Origin: Thermoflexus sp042408815
GTDB taxonomy: Bacteria; Chloroflexota; Anaerolineae; Thermoflexales; Thermoflexaceae
Assembly (NCBI RefSeq): GCF_042408815.1
Contig: NZ_JBHOQR010000024.1
Location: 1-64,000 of the forward strand
Length of the DNA stretch: 64,000 bases
Reading direction: 5' to 3'
Shown piece after piece: positions 8,379-17,276 of this stretch; positions within the stretch are counted from its first letter, which is position 1; each line of letters begins with the position of its first letter. Under the pieces are notes generated by a model. It had not been told where the DNA came from. It was given only the letters and a program-made list of their open reading frames with translations, and made no database searches. The position numbers and the translations under genes are program-made.

Positions 8379-9512
8379 ATGCTGACCATCCAGGAATGTC
8401 GAACCCCGGCCGAGCGCCGGGCTTTTGTGACATTCCCATGGCGCGTGTATCGGGGCGATCCCTACTGGGTTCCCCCGCTGATCAGCGAGCGGATGATCTT
8501 CTTCGACCCGCAACGCAACCCATTCTATCAGCACGCGGAAGTTGCCCTTTTCATAGCCCGACGAGATGGGGAGCCGGTAGGCACCATCGCCGCCCTCATC
8601 AACCATCAGCACAATGCCTTCCACAGCGAGCGGGTGGGCTTCTTCGGCGCTTTCGAGGTGCTGCCCGATCAGGAAGCCGCCCACGCCCTGCTCGCCACGG
8701 CCCGGGATTGGGTTCGATCCCGGGGCATGACGGCGCTGCGCGGGCCGACCACCTTCAGCACCAATGAGGAATGCGGCCTCTTGATCGAAGGATTCAACGA
8801 CCCGCCTCGCATCCTGATGAGCTATAACCCCCCTTACTATCGGGATTTCATCGAGCGCTTCGGTTTCCAGAAGGCAATGGACCTTTATGCCTATGAGCTG
8901 ACGGTGGAGGTCTTCAACTGGCCGGAGAAACTGGTCCGGGTGGTGGAGAAGCTGAAGAGCCGCGCGAAATTCCGGGTGCGTCAGGCGGATATCCGGCGCT
9001 TCCGGGAGGAGCTCGATCGCATCAAAAAGGTCTACAATTCGGCCTGGGAACGGAACTGGGGCTTTGTGCCGCTCACCGATGCGGAGATCGAACATATGGC
9101 CGCTCAGCTGATCCAGTTCGTGGACCCCGATCTGGTGTTCATCGCGGAGGTCGATGAGGAGCCCATCGGGTTCTCCCTGACTCTCCCGGATATGAACCAG
9201 GCCCTGCGAAAGGCCTACCCGCGCCCTGGCGTCCCGGAGTGGTGGACGTTGCTCAAGCTTCTCTATTACTGGAAGGTGCGCCGGGTGGTGGATACTATCC
9301 GGGTCTTCGCGATGGGGGTTATCGAGAGCTGGCGCGCTCAAGGGGTGAGCGCCTTGTTCTATTATGAGACGGCGAAAGCGGCCCTGCCGAAGGGCTATCG
9401 GCGTGCGGAGATGTCGTGGGTGCTGGAGAACAACTTGATGATGAATCGGGATATCCAGGCGATGGGCGGGCGGATCTACAAGATCTACCGGATCTATGAG
9501 CTGCCGCTGTGA
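8379..9512 (+). CDS. GNAT-like N-acetyltransferase (YghO-type)
   Basis: The 377-residue protein resembles the long GNAT-fold proteins of the YghO type. It has a region ending GEPVGTIAALINH for the first acetyl-CoA-binding beta strands and a second GNAT-like half beginning near EEPIGFSLTLPD. The acceptor is unknown. The start is ATG 8379, nine bases after GGAGGA; the ATG at 8358 lies just before that ribosome site and is less likely. It overlaps the following MFS gene by four bases if that gene starts with GTG, so the two are probably one transcript. Confidence 0.85.
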   Translation: MLTIQECRTPAERRAFVTFPWRVYRGDPYWVPPLISERMIFFDPQRNPFYQHAEVALFIARRDGEPVGTIAALINHQHNAFHSERVGFFGAFEVLPDQEAAHALLATARDWVRSRGMTALRGPTTFSTNEECGLLIEGFNDPPRILMSYNPPYYRDFIERFGFQKAMDLYAYELTVEVFNWPEKLVRVVEKLKSRAKFRVRQADIRRFREELDRIKKVYNSAWERNWGFVPLTDAEIEHMAAQLIQFVDPDLVFIAEVDEEPIGFSLTLPDMNQALRKAYPRPGVPEWWTLLKLLYYWKVRRVVDTIRVFAMGVIESWRAQGVSALFYYETAKAALPKGYRRAEMSWVLENNLMMNRDIQAMGGRIYKIYRIYELPL

Positions 9513-10804
9513 ACCCGATGCGGAAATCCTGGCTGAGCGGGCGAGCCCTCTGGCCCTTCGGAAGGTCCTTCACTCTGCTCTGGGTGGGCCAGTTTCTGTC
9601 GCAAATCGGCGATCAGTTCCTCTTTATCGCCGGCTTAAGCCTGCTGGACCGCCTAACGAACTCCCGGGCCGCCTTTGGGGGGCTGGCCATGGCGATCACC
9701 CTTCCCCAGATCCTCTTCGGACTGTGGGGAGGGGTTTTCGCCGATCGCTGGCCGCGTCGTTATGTGCTGATCGGCTCCGATGTGGCGCGGGCGCTCATCG
9801 TCTTGGGCGCGCTGACGGTGCAGAGCAACGTCGATTTGTGGCGGCTGTATCCGTTGGCCTCGGCCATGGCCATTATAGGGCTCTTGTTCTATCCCGCCCG
9901 CAACGCGGTGCTTCCTGCCCTGGTTTCCCCGGTCCACCTGTTACAGGCCAACACGATGCTCCAGGCCAGCTACGTCCTGGCCCTGGTGGCGGGCGGGATC
10001 TCCGCTGGGTTCTTTGTGGATCGCTTCGGGCCCTACGCGGCCTTCATCGTTGACAGCCTGACCTTCCTTGTTTCCGCCCTCACTCTGGCCTGGATCCGCC
10101 TTCCCCCATCCGTGAATCGGCCCCAGCCAGCCCGGCAAAACCCCAGCCGGGATCTGCTGGAAGGCCTTCGCTTCGTATGGACCCGGCGCTCCCTTCGGAA
10201 AGTGGCGGCCATCACGCCCTTCGCCACCATCGGGATCGGCGTGGTGCAGGTCCTCGGCTTGGCGTTCCTCACAGAGGTCCTGCAAGGGCGCGCCGGAGGG
10301 TTCGGCCTGACAATGGCCATGATGGGCATCGGCCTGGCCATTGGGCTGGGGGTGGTGCCGTTGCTCGGCCGTTGGATCCCGACCCATTGGGTGGTGGGCC
10401 TTTTCCTGGCCGCCGCCGGCCTCGCTACGGTGGCCTTCAGTCAGGCCCAGACCTTCGCCTTCGTGCTCCTGGCCGCCTTCGCGATGGGGATTTGTGTAGT
10501 GGTGGCCCGGGCCGGCATGGCCACTCTGATCCAGCAGATCACGCCGAATCCCCTGCGGGGGCGAGTGGACAGCTTGGTGAACCTCGTGGTGAACGGCGCG
10601 CTGGTCCTCGCCCAGGGAAGCGCCGGGCTCTTCGGGCAGCTATGGGGCCCCCGGCCGGTGCTGCTGGGAGCAGGATTGCTCATGGTGCTGGTGGGGGGAT
10701 TCGCTGCCCTGGGCCTGCGGAGGATCCCCACCATGCCTTCAGAAGGCATGGTCCTCGCCGCCTCCAACCCGGAAACCGAACGCCCCCTTCCCCCTCCACG
10801 ATGA
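9509..10804 (+). CDS. MFS transporter
   Basis: This 431-residue protein has about twelve hydrophobic helices and the MFS loop-2 signature GVFADRWPRRYVL near residues 75-90. It resembles the enterobactin-exporter/macrolide-efflux (MefA-like) branch; its substrate cannot be read from sequence. The start is either GTG 9509, which overlaps the preceding stop codon, or ATG 9518; neither has a strong ribosome site, consistent with coupled translation. Near the 3' end a perfect inverted repeat, ACCATGCCTTC with GAAGGCATGGT, lies inside the coding region at 10730-10752 and may act as a hairpin. Confidence 0.92.
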   Translation: MNPMRKSWLSGRALWPFGRSFTLLWVGQFLSQIGDQFLFIAGLSLLDRLTNSRAAFGGLAMAITLPQILFGLWGGVFADRWPRRYVLIGSDVARALIVLGALTVQSNVDLWRLYPLASAMAIIGLLFYPARNAVLPALVSPVHLLQANTMLQASYVLALVAGGISAGFFVDRFGPYAAFIVDSLTFLVSALTLAWIRLPPSVNRPQPARQNPSRDLLEGLRFVWTRRSLRKVAAITPFATIGIGVVQVLGLAFLTEVLQGRAGGFGLTMAMMGIGLAIGLGVVPLLGRWIPTHWVVGLFLAAAGLATVAFSQAQTFAFVLLAAFAMGICVVVARAGMATLIQQITPNPLRGRVDSLVNLVVNGALVLAQGSAGLFGQLWGPRPVLLGAGLLMVLVGGFAALGLRRIPTMPSEGMVLAASNPETERPLPPPR

Positions 10805-10898
10805 GGGCCATCCGGGAAAGGACTACGGAATCCCTTCCAGCGCAGCCGGCCGCTTCCCGGAGGCCCCACCTGGCCTGCTTCCCTCTTCCCTTTTGCGC

Positions 10899-10932
10899 TA
10901 TGATGAGATCAGGCGGAAAGTCCCGCCTGATC
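10899..10932 (+). promoter_or_regulatory. -10 element and leader hairpin upstream of polX
   Basis: TATGAT (10899-10904) looks like a -10 box. It is directly followed by a perfect ten-pair hairpin, GATCAGGCGG with CCGCCTGATC (10907-10932). The hairpin would sit at the very 5' end of the polX message or act as an operator. No good -35 element is visible. Confidence 0.35.
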
Positions 10933-10993
10933 CACCCTCCAGCCGAGGAAAGGAACCCTTTCGCCCTCAGGAGAGCGATCCGAGGAGGCGACG

Positions 10994-12754
10994 ATGGAAC
11001 GGCGATGGACTAACCAGGAGATCGCGCAAATTCTCGAAAACATCGCCGACATGCTGGAGATCCAGGGGGAGATCCCCTACAAGGTCATGGCGTATCGGCG
11101 GGCGGCGGAGAACATCGCCACCCTGGGACGGGACATCTACGATCTCTGGCGGGAAGGCGCCCTGCGCACCATCCCTGGCGTGGGCGAAGCCATTGAGGAA
11201 AAGATCGATCAGCTGCTCCGCACCGGCCGCCTCGAGCTCTACGAGCGCCTGAAATCCGAAATCCCCCAGAGCCTCCTGGAGATGCGCCAGATCCCCGAGA
11301 TGGGTCCCAAACGCATCAAGGCCGTGTGGGAGAAGCTGGGGATCACCACGGTCGAGGAGCTCGAGGAGGCCGCCCGCGCGGGGAAGCTCCGAAGCCTGCC
11401 CGGCTTCGGCGCTAAGCTCGAAAGTAAGATCCTGGCCGGCATTGAGGCGGTCAAGCGCCGCAAGATCACCGGACGGGTTCCGCTGGGCGTGGCATGGCCT
11501 CTGGCCCATGAGATCCTGAGTGCCCTCCGGGAAGTCCCCGGCGTGCAGCAGCTGGCCGCCGCCGGATCCTTCCGTCGGATGAAAGACACTATCGGCGACC
11601 TAGATTTCCTCGTGGCGGCCGATAACCCCGATGCGGTGATGGAGCGCTTCACCACGCTCCCCATCGTGGAGACCGTGCTTCTGAAGGGCTCCACGAAATC
11701 CAGCGTTCGCCTGCGGACCGGCTTGCAGGCCGACCTGCGGGTGATCGAGGCCGCGCGCTGGGGGACGGCATTGCAATACTTCACGGGCAGCCAGCAGCAC
11801 AACATCCAGCTGCGGGAGCATGCCCTCAAGCGCGGCTACAGCCTCAGCGAATACGCCCTCACCCAGGTGGAGACCGAGAAAGAGATCCTGTGCGCGACGG
11901 AGGAAGAGGTCTACAGCCACCTGGGCCTGGCTTACATCCCGCCAGAGCTGCGGGAAGGGCGAGGGGAAATCGAGGCCGCCCTGGAAGGCCGCCTCCCGCG
12001 GCTGATCGAGATCGAAGATCTCCAGGGCGACCTTCAGGTCCACAGCACCTGGAGCGATGGCCAGGCCTCCATCCAGGAGATGGCCCAGGCGGCGAAGGCC
12101 AGGGGTTACCGCTACATGTTGCTGACCGACCATTCCCAGAGTCTGGGAGTGGCGAAAGGCCTGACGCCGGAACGGCTGTGGGAACAGCGCCGGGAGATCG
12201 AGGCCGTGAACACCGAGCTGGGCGATGGGTTCCGCGTGCTTCACGGGGCAGAGGTGGAGATCCGAGCCGACGGCAGCCTCGATTACCCCGATGAGGTCCT
12301 GGCTGCCCTGGATCTGGTGGTCGCCTCCGTGCACACCGGCCTGCGGCAGGATCGGGAACGGGTGACGGCCCGCTTCCTGGCCGCCATCCGCCATCCGTAT
12401 GTTCACATCATCGCCCACCCGACCGGACGGTTGCTGGGGGAACGGGAGGGAGCGGACGCCGACTGGGAGGCCATCCTGCGGGCCGCCGCGGAGACGGGGA
12501 CGTTGCTGGAGATCAATGCGAACCCGGCCCGACTGGATCTCCCGGATGTCCTGGCCCGTCGGGCACTGGAGCTAGGATGCAAACTCGTGATCAGCACCGA
12601 TGCCCACAGCCCCGGGGAATTCGATCTGATCCACTTCGGTGTAGCCGTGGCCCGGCGGGCTTGGGCCACGCCGAAGGACGTCGCCAACGCCTGGCCGCTG
12701 GAGCAGCTGCTCGCCTGGGCCAAAGAGAAGCCGCGACGCCTGGGGCGCGCATAA
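10994..12754 (+). CDS. polX: DNA polymerase/3'-5' exonuclease PolX
   Basis: The 586-residue protein has a family-X polymerase core. It opens with two helix-hairpin-helix segments (IPGVGEAIEEKI and IPEMGPKRIKAVW). The nucleotidyltransferase strand GDLDFLVAAD near residue 200 carries the catalytic aspartates. The C-terminal PHP phosphoesterase starts around residue 345 with LQVHSTWSDG and includes LTDHSQSLG, HPTGR and STDAHS. It performs gap-filling repair synthesis and 3' end processing. GAGGAGG precedes the ATG. It is a single gene convergent with the phosphoglyceromutase-like gene. Confidence 0.96.
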   Translation: MERRWTNQEIAQILENIADMLEIQGEIPYKVMAYRRAAENIATLGRDIYDLWREGALRTIPGVGEAIEEKIDQLLRTGRLELYERLKSEIPQSLLEMRQIPEMGPKRIKAVWEKLGITTVEELEEAARAGKLRSLPGFGAKLESKILAGIEAVKRRKITGRVPLGVAWPLAHEILSALREVPGVQQLAAAGSFRRMKDTIGDLDFLVAADNPDAVMERFTTLPIVETVLLKGSTKSSVRLRTGLQADLRVIEAARWGTALQYFTGSQQHNIQLREHALKRGYSLSEYALTQVETEKEILCATEEEVYSHLGLAYIPPELREGRGEIEAALEGRLPRLIEIEDLQGDLQVHSTWSDGQASIQEMAQAAKARGYRYMLLTDHSQSLGVAKGLTPERLWEQRREIEAVNTELGDGFRVLHGAEVEIRADGSLDYPDEVLAALDLVVASVHTGLRQDRERVTARFLAAIRHPYVHIIAHPTGRLLGEREGADADWEAILRAAAETGTLLEINANPARLDLPDVLARRALELGCKLVISTDAHSPGEFDLIHFGVAVARRAWATPKDVANAWPLEQLLAWAKEKPRRLGRA

Positions 12755-12838
12755 AAACCCGGGGCCCGAAGGCGCCGGGGATGGACGGGGGGAGCGCTTT
12801 CGCCCTCCCCTCGGCCCGGCCGTGGAGTAAGGACGGAT

Positions 12839-13747
12839 CTACGCGCTCAGAACCCTCAAAACCCCGGGGGTGAGATCGAGCAGCGAGGTCGCGTTTTGAA
12901 AGGCCTGGGTCCCTGGCCCGGCGACCAGAAGGGGGACCGGATTCATGGTGTGCAGCCGGGTCCGCAGATCCTCCATGTTCCCATGGTCACTGGTCACCAT
13001 CACGGTCGCCCCCAGCGGCCGATGCCGGAGCAGAGCATCCAGGAAGCGATCCAGCGTCTCCAGGACCGGCTCCGGGGGCAAATGTCGATGGCCCACCAGA
13101 TCGGTGAGGAAGCTCTCGAAGAGCACTAGGTCTGCTTCTTCCAGCAACCCGAGCAGCCGCATTGCCGCCTCCTCGGGCGCCACAGGCGGCAGATCCGGGA
13201 AAGGCCGGCCGTGCCGCCGGGCCCACACCGGTGCAAAGGCGTTCGTGATATCCCAGAGCAGCGCCCGCCCTTCCTGCAAATCCTGGAAAGTCCGAAAGGG
13301 CAGGTTCGCCAGCCGGTTCATCCAGGTCGTCACGGAAGGGCGCAGCCGCCGCTGGGCGACCCATTGCCAGTAGAGCTCTGAATACGCATTGGCGAAGGTG
13401 GGGCGGAAGCCCGCGGCCTGGGCCCGGCGGAACAGGCTGTGATCTTCCAGCAGGCGCACCAGCTCCGGGGAGGGATATCCCGTTCGATGGCCACCGAGGA
13501 GAGCGGGAGCGTTCAGGCCCGTGAACAGCGCGGTCTGGCCGGTCGCGCTCTGAGGCAGGCCCGGCACGCCCAGGGTCGCATCCAGCTCGCGGCAGAGCAG
13601 ATCCCCATTTTCCCCCGCGCATCCCCGCACCAGCGGACGGCCGAATCGGGCGGATAGCCGGGGAAGACCGGGGAGGAAGAGGGGATTCGACGGCTCTGGC
13701 TCCCCCACTCCCACACCATCCAGAAAAACTAGCACCACAGGCCCCAT
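12839..13747 (-). CDS. Phosphoglyceromutase-like alkaline-phosphatase-superfamily metalloenzyme
   Basis: The 302-residue protein belongs to the metalloenzyme branch of the alkaline phosphatase superfamily. It begins with VLVFLDGVGVGE, where the first aspartate binds metal. The nucleophile region is LPQSATGQTALFTG, and the C-terminal MVTSDHGNMED carries the second metal site. It lacks the large insert of iPGM, so the substrate is uncertain. AGGGGAG sits directly against an ATG at 13753 but is well spaced for ATG 13747, which I chose. It follows the adenosine-specific kinase gene on the same strand. Confidence 0.85.
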   Translation of the reverse strand: MGPVVLVFLDGVGVGEPEPSNPLFLPGLPRLSARFGRPLVRGCAGENGDLLCRELDATLGVPGLPQSATGQTALFTGLNAPALLGGHRTGYPSPELVRLLEDHSLFRRAQAAGFRPTFANAYSELYWQWVAQRRLRPSVTTWMNRLANLPFRTFQDLQEGRALLWDITNAFAPVWARRHGRPFPDLPPVAPEEAAMRLLGLLEEADLVLFESFLTDLVGHRHLPPEPVLETLDRFLDALLRHRPLGATVMVTSDHGNMEDLRTRLHTMNPVPLLVAGPGTQAFQNATSLLDLTPGVLRVLSA

Positions 13748-13767
13748 CCGCATCTCCCCTGGATCCG

Positions 13768-13794
13768 GCGGGCGGGACAACCCGTCCCGCCCGC
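13768..13794 (-). terminator. Strong hairpin between two genes
   Basis: This is a perfect 11-pair GC stem (GCGGGCGGGAC with GTCCCGCCCGC, five-base loop) just after the adenosine-specific kinase gene. It has no T-run on either side, so it is either a weak or Rho-assisted terminator or an mRNA-stabilising hairpin within an operon. Confidence 0.45.
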
Positions 13795-13836
13795 GAACGC
13801 TCCCTGATCCCCGCTCGCACGGTTTCCGCTTCCCCC

Positions 13837-14328
13837 TCACATCTTATAGCCGATGCGGCGCAGGAACTCCTTGCGATGCGCCACATCGGCCTCCGTCTCA
13901 ACCCCTCGAGTGGCCACCCCATCCACCACCCCGAGGATCCCCCGCCCCTGCTCGGTCTCGGCGATGATCACCTGCATGGGATTAGCGGAGGCTGCGTAGA
14001 TGTGACAGACCTCGGGGACCATCTTGATGGCGTTCAGGACATTGATCGGGTAGTAGCCCCTACCCAGGACCACAATGAAGAAGTGCCCGGCGCCGACCGC
14101 CAGCGCGTTCTTCTTCGCCAGCTCCACCAGCTCCGGATCTGTCCCACTGGCCCGGACCAGGGCGGGGCCCGAGGACTCGCAGAAGGCCAGGCCAAACTTA
14201 ATGCCGGGGACGGTGTTCACAAGCGCCTCGTGAATGTCCTCCACGGTCTTAATGAAGTGGCTCTGGCCCAGGATCACATTGAGCTCGTCCGGCTTCTCGA
14301 TCTGCACCACCTTCAGCTCGACCGCCAT
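13837..14328 (-). CDS. Adenosine-specific kinase
   Basis: At 163 residues this matches the length of the DUF355/adenosine-specific kinase family, found mainly in thermophilic archaea and bacteria. Family motifs seen include KFGLAFCESSGPALVR, the ILGVVDG segment and a conserved C-terminal FLRRIGYK. Family members phosphorylate adenosine to AMP. AGGAGGT precedes ATG 14328 at ideal spacing; longer in-frame extensions to 14490 have no ribosome site. Its presence is one of the hints that the host is a thermophile. Confidence 0.93.
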   Translation of the reverse strand: MAVELKVVQIEKPDELNVILGQSHFIKTVEDIHEALVNTVPGIKFGLAFCESSGPALVRASGTDPELVELAKKNALAVGAGHFFIVVLGRGYYPINVLNAIKMVPEVCHIYAASANPMQVIIAETEQGRGILGVVDGVATRGVETEADVAHRKEFLRRIGYKM

Positions 14329-14494
14329 GGGGCACCTCCTGAGGACGTGGAGTAGGTCCACACAGATGGTGCTTGCATTCTCAAAGAGATCTTCCCGGAT
14401 CGGCCCATCCCTGGCATGCCCCGTTGCCTCATATGGAGAAGGCCGGAAGGCTTCCCCCGCCCCCTTGACGGCAGCGCTTGCCCCAGGCACCCGC

Positions 14495-15526
14495 TCACAA
14501 GGGGGTGGAGAAGCTCCCTTCCTCGGTCCGGGAGATCACGATGCGATACAGGGGCACCTCCCGGGCCCCGAAGCGGAACTTATACGGTTCATCTCCCCGC
14601 AGGAAATCGAAGACGCGCTTCCCCCGCTCGATCGCATGACGGATCAGGTAAGCGAGCAGGACCACCCCGGGGCTCAGGCCAGCGAAGCGAGGATGGAAAC
14701 CCGCGTTGTACAGCCAGATCCGATCCCCGTAATCGAAATCCAGGTAGGTCGCGGCCTTCTCGCCCTCGATCTCGATAAACGAGAGGCGCGCCCATCCTTC
14801 CCGGAGGCCATAACGGATCACGCGACGAAAGAAGGCGCGCATGCGTTCGCTCAGGAAGTCCGCCTTCTCAGGGCTGCTGGCGGCCATCAGATCCAGGAAC
14901 GCTTCGATGGCTTCCTCGATATCTGGTCCTTCCTCTCGCAGGATATACCAGCGGATGTTTTCCAGTGACTCCACCCGGCGCATCTTGCGACGCAGCTCGT
15001 GACGGTCCTTCCCATCCAGCATCTGGAGATACGCCTCCCACGTCGCGGGCAATCGCAGCACTGGGCATACTGTCAACGGCTCCACCTGAACGGTCAGGCC
15101 GTAAGCGGAGGCCAGGTTCGGCCATAGGGGATACAAGGGAGAATCCTCCCGGATGTTCCACAGGATCAGGAGATCCCACTCCGGCGCCCCCGGGCTGAGC
15201 AGCCAGGCCAGAAGCCTGTGGGCGATCTCCCCCTCCCGGCCGGACTCCGCCGGGAGATCCAGATAATCTGTGACCTCCTCGCCGAAGGTCTCCAGCACCC
15301 GATAGCCATCCCGGGCGATCCGGCGCAGGGGCGCGAGGCCGATCAGCCGCCCTTCTTCCTCAAATGTCAGCAGGTGGAGCTCTCCTTCCCCGAAATGCTC
15401 CCACCAGATCCGCAGCCAGCCCGGGCGCAGAAAGGGGGCATCCACCGAGGATCGGCGCAACAGATCGATCCATGCCTCCGCCAGCTCATCGAAGACGGCA
15501 GGATCCTGAAATCGAGAGAGCCGCAT
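14495..15526 (-). CDS. CelD/BcsL-type (GNAT) acetyltransferase
   Basis: The 343-residue protein resembles the Acetyltransf_6 (CelD/FemX-like) group, with a double GNAT fold. Typical parts are PFLRPGWLRIWWEHFG at the N-terminus, the DRHELRRKMRR basic stretch in the middle and the acyl-CoA region ending RGDEPYKFRFGA, a hallmark of the family. Such enzymes modify cell-surface polymers or small molecules; the substrate is unknown. The start ATG is seven bases after the stop of the upstream acetyltransferase gene, so the two form an operon. Confidence 0.87.
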   Translation of the reverse strand: MRLSRFQDPAVFDELAEAWIDLLRRSSVDAPFLRPGWLRIWWEHFGEGELHLLTFEEEGRLIGLAPLRRIARDGYRVLETFGEEVTDYLDLPAESGREGEIAHRLLAWLLSPGAPEWDLLILWNIREDSPLYPLWPNLASAYGLTVQVEPLTVCPVLRLPATWEAYLQMLDGKDRHELRRKMRRVESLENIRWYILREEGPDIEEAIEAFLDLMAASSPEKADFLSERMRAFFRRVIRYGLREGWARLSFIEIEGEKAATYLDFDYGDRIWLYNAGFHPRFAGLSPGVVLLAYLIRHAIERGKRVFDFLRGDEPYKFRFGAREVPLYRIVISRTEEGSFSTPL

Positions 15527-15532
15527 CCGCGA

Positions 15533-16465
15533 TCACTCCGCATCCCGAAGGTCCACGAGATCCCGGGCGAAGACGCTCCATGGCTCCCTTCCGGTCAGGT
15601 GCGCCCGGACCAGGGCATAGAAGCTGCGGGGAGGCCTTCCCGGCTCCTGTTCCCGGACGAAATCCACCACCAAGTAACCGAGGGCGAAGGCGGTTTCGAA
15701 AAGCTCCCGCGTGTGGAACCGCCAGGCCCGGGCCAGGCCCGGATCCTGCCGCTTGACCTCCTGGAAGCGGTGAGGGATTTCCACCAGCCAGAAGCCGACA
15801 TCTGGAGTTTGGAACGTTTCGGGGGGAATCGGCAGGCCGCGTTCATCGAAGCGGCAGGGGTTCACCAGCACCGCGCCGGCCTGCTCAAAGGAGGAACGGG
15901 AGAGAGCGAAATGGCCCTGGCTCAGGCGAGCCGCCACCCGCCGGCTGGCGATATACCAGTCCACCTGGAAACGGTCCGTGGGCAGCCCCCGGTTCAGGGC
16001 GTCGTGGAGCTCCCCATAGGCGTTCCGGATGTAGGTGTTGCACACGGCCCCCAGCTTGGCGATGTTGAAATAGGCGTTGCGGCTCTCCAACGGGTCATAG
16101 GTCCAGGTGATCAGCCGCAGGCCCTGATTGCGGACCGCCTCGCGCTGCGCGAGCTTGAGCTGGTAACCGATGCCCTTATCCTGCCATTCGGGGAGCACGC
16201 CCAGTTGATGGGAGCAATGCTTCAGCTTGACCGTGGCTGGGGCCTCCCGCCCTCGACGCTCATCGGTTCCCAGGAAACCAAACACAAACCCCACCAGCTG
16301 GCCGCCGGCAAAGGCGCCCAGAAGCACCCCTCCATTATGGGCCGCCGTGATGAGCACATGAGCGGGAACCACATCCAGATCATCCGAGCCCCAGATCCGG
16401 CGCTGGAGCTCCACACACGCCTCGATCTCTTCCAGCGTGCGCAGGGGTCGGATCTCCGCCTCCAT
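15533..16465 (-). CDS. GNAT family acetyltransferase (COG3375-like)
   Basis: The 310-residue protein carries one GNAT domain in its first half, with GGQLVGFVFGFLG and the acetyl-CoA-binding HQLGVLPEWQDKGIGYQLK. The rest (VDWYIASRRVAARL and onward) matches the longer COG3375 proteins; the acceptor is not known. ATG 16465 follows a GAGGGAAGAGGG purine stretch; the frame continues upstream to 16540 without a better signal. It heads an operon with the CelD-like gene. Confidence 0.86.
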   Translation of the reverse strand: MEAEIRPLRTLEEIEACVELQRRIWGSDDLDVVPAHVLITAAHNGGVLLGAFAGGQLVGFVFGFLGTDERRGREAPATVKLKHCSHQLGVLPEWQDKGIGYQLKLAQREAVRNQGLRLITWTYDPLESRNAYFNIAKLGAVCNTYIRNAYGELHDALNRGLPTDRFQVDWYIASRRVAARLSQGHFALSRSSFEQAGAVLVNPCRFDERGLPIPPETFQTPDVGFWLVEIPHRFQEVKRQDPGLARAWRFHTRELFETAFALGYLVVDFVREQEPGRPPRSFYALVRAHLTGREPWSVFARDLVDLRDAE

Positions 16466-16797
16466 CCCTCTTCCCTCGACCTCGCTGAATATGCCTTTCC
16501 CAGCCCCGATGATTCCGACACCGCAGAACCACTGTCCCAATCTCTACGATTGTAGCGTAAATCGCGGGGATCTCGCGAAACAGCGCGGGCGTGGAACCAT
16601 CGCGGATCACGCCTCCGCTTCCTGGGGGACCATACAAAGTGGACAGATGCGTGGGCCGGAAGGACAATAAGGGCATTGGGGCTCGCGCAACCTCCCTGAG
16701 GGGTTCGAAAGGGACAGGCCATCGCAAGCCCTTCGGGAAATCCCATCCTGAGCGATGGTCCTTTTCATCCAGCGTGACCACTGGAGGGGTCGTTCGA
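16466..16797. other. Divergent intergenic region
   Basis: These 332 bases separate the acetyltransferase operon from a small zinc-ribbon gene. A TACAAT on the reverse strand near 16549-16555 could serve the acetyltransferases. An imperfect inverted repeat (GGCCATCGC and GCGATGGTC) lies at about 16718-16760. I see no gene here. Confidence 0.4.
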
Positions 16798-17058
16798 ATG
16801 GAGAAGATCCAGCTGTTTTGCGATCGGGCCGGATGTCAGGCCCATGAAGGCGCGTGGGTGCATCGGGTGCAGGCGGAAGAGTGGATCGTGGAGTTGGAAG
16901 GACACGCCCTTCGTTTCATGGAAAGCGGCATTTCCCCCATCTGCCCGCTCTGCGGCTACCCCCTGCTCTGGCCGGTGGAGCGGATGGAAGGAACCACGCC
17001 AGCTTCCCCGGAGGAGCAGGAGCGGTTGAGCCTCTGGCTGGCCACGCTGCCCGAATAA
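16798..17058 (+). CDS. Small zinc-ribbon-like protein
   Basis: This 86-residue protein of unknown function has two cysteine pairs that could form one zinc site: CDRAGC near residues 8-13 and CPLC near 49-52. There is no membrane segment. GGAGGGG lies eight bases upstream of ATG 16798, which decides this start over a longer frame beginning at 16591 that runs back through the intergenic region. Codon use fits the genome. It is probably monocistronic. Confidence 0.7.
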   Translation: MEKIQLFCDRAGCQAHEGAWVHRVQAEEWIVELEGHALRFMESGISPICPLCGYPLLWPVERMEGTTPASPEEQERLSLWLATLPE

Positions 17059-17208
17059 ACCCCTGTTTGGGTGAACGCGCTCCCATGGGCAGACGGTGCA
17101 GGATGCCGGTCCCCTCTCCCGCCCTGCCTGACCCCCAGTAGCCAGGCCAATGAAGCGCAGCAGACGCCCAGAGCCTGTGTGAGAAGAAGCGCCCGCGAAG
17201 GCCCGGAC

Positions 17209-17237
17209 TTGACGCCCCATCCGCCCAGTGATATGAT
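17209..17237 (+). promoter_or_regulatory. Near-consensus sigma70 promoter
   Basis: TTGACG (17209-17214) and TATGAT (17232-17237) are separated by exactly 17 bases. This is one of the best promoters in the window and drives the membrane protein/transglycosylase pair. Confidence 0.85.
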
Positions 17238-17248
17238 GAGGCTGCGGA

Positions 17249-17266
17249 TTAGAACAAATGTTCTAA
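17249..17266 (+). promoter_or_regulatory. SOS-box-like palindromic operator
   Basis: TTAGAACAAATGTTCTAA has perfect eight-base arms around a two-base centre. The core GAACAAATGTTC fits the Gram-positive LexA pattern GAAC-RNRY-GTTC. It lies between the transcription start and the ribosome site and overlaps AAGGAGG, an ideal repressor position. That LexA is the binder is an inference. Confidence 0.68.
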
Positions 17267-17276
17267 GGAGGCTCGG

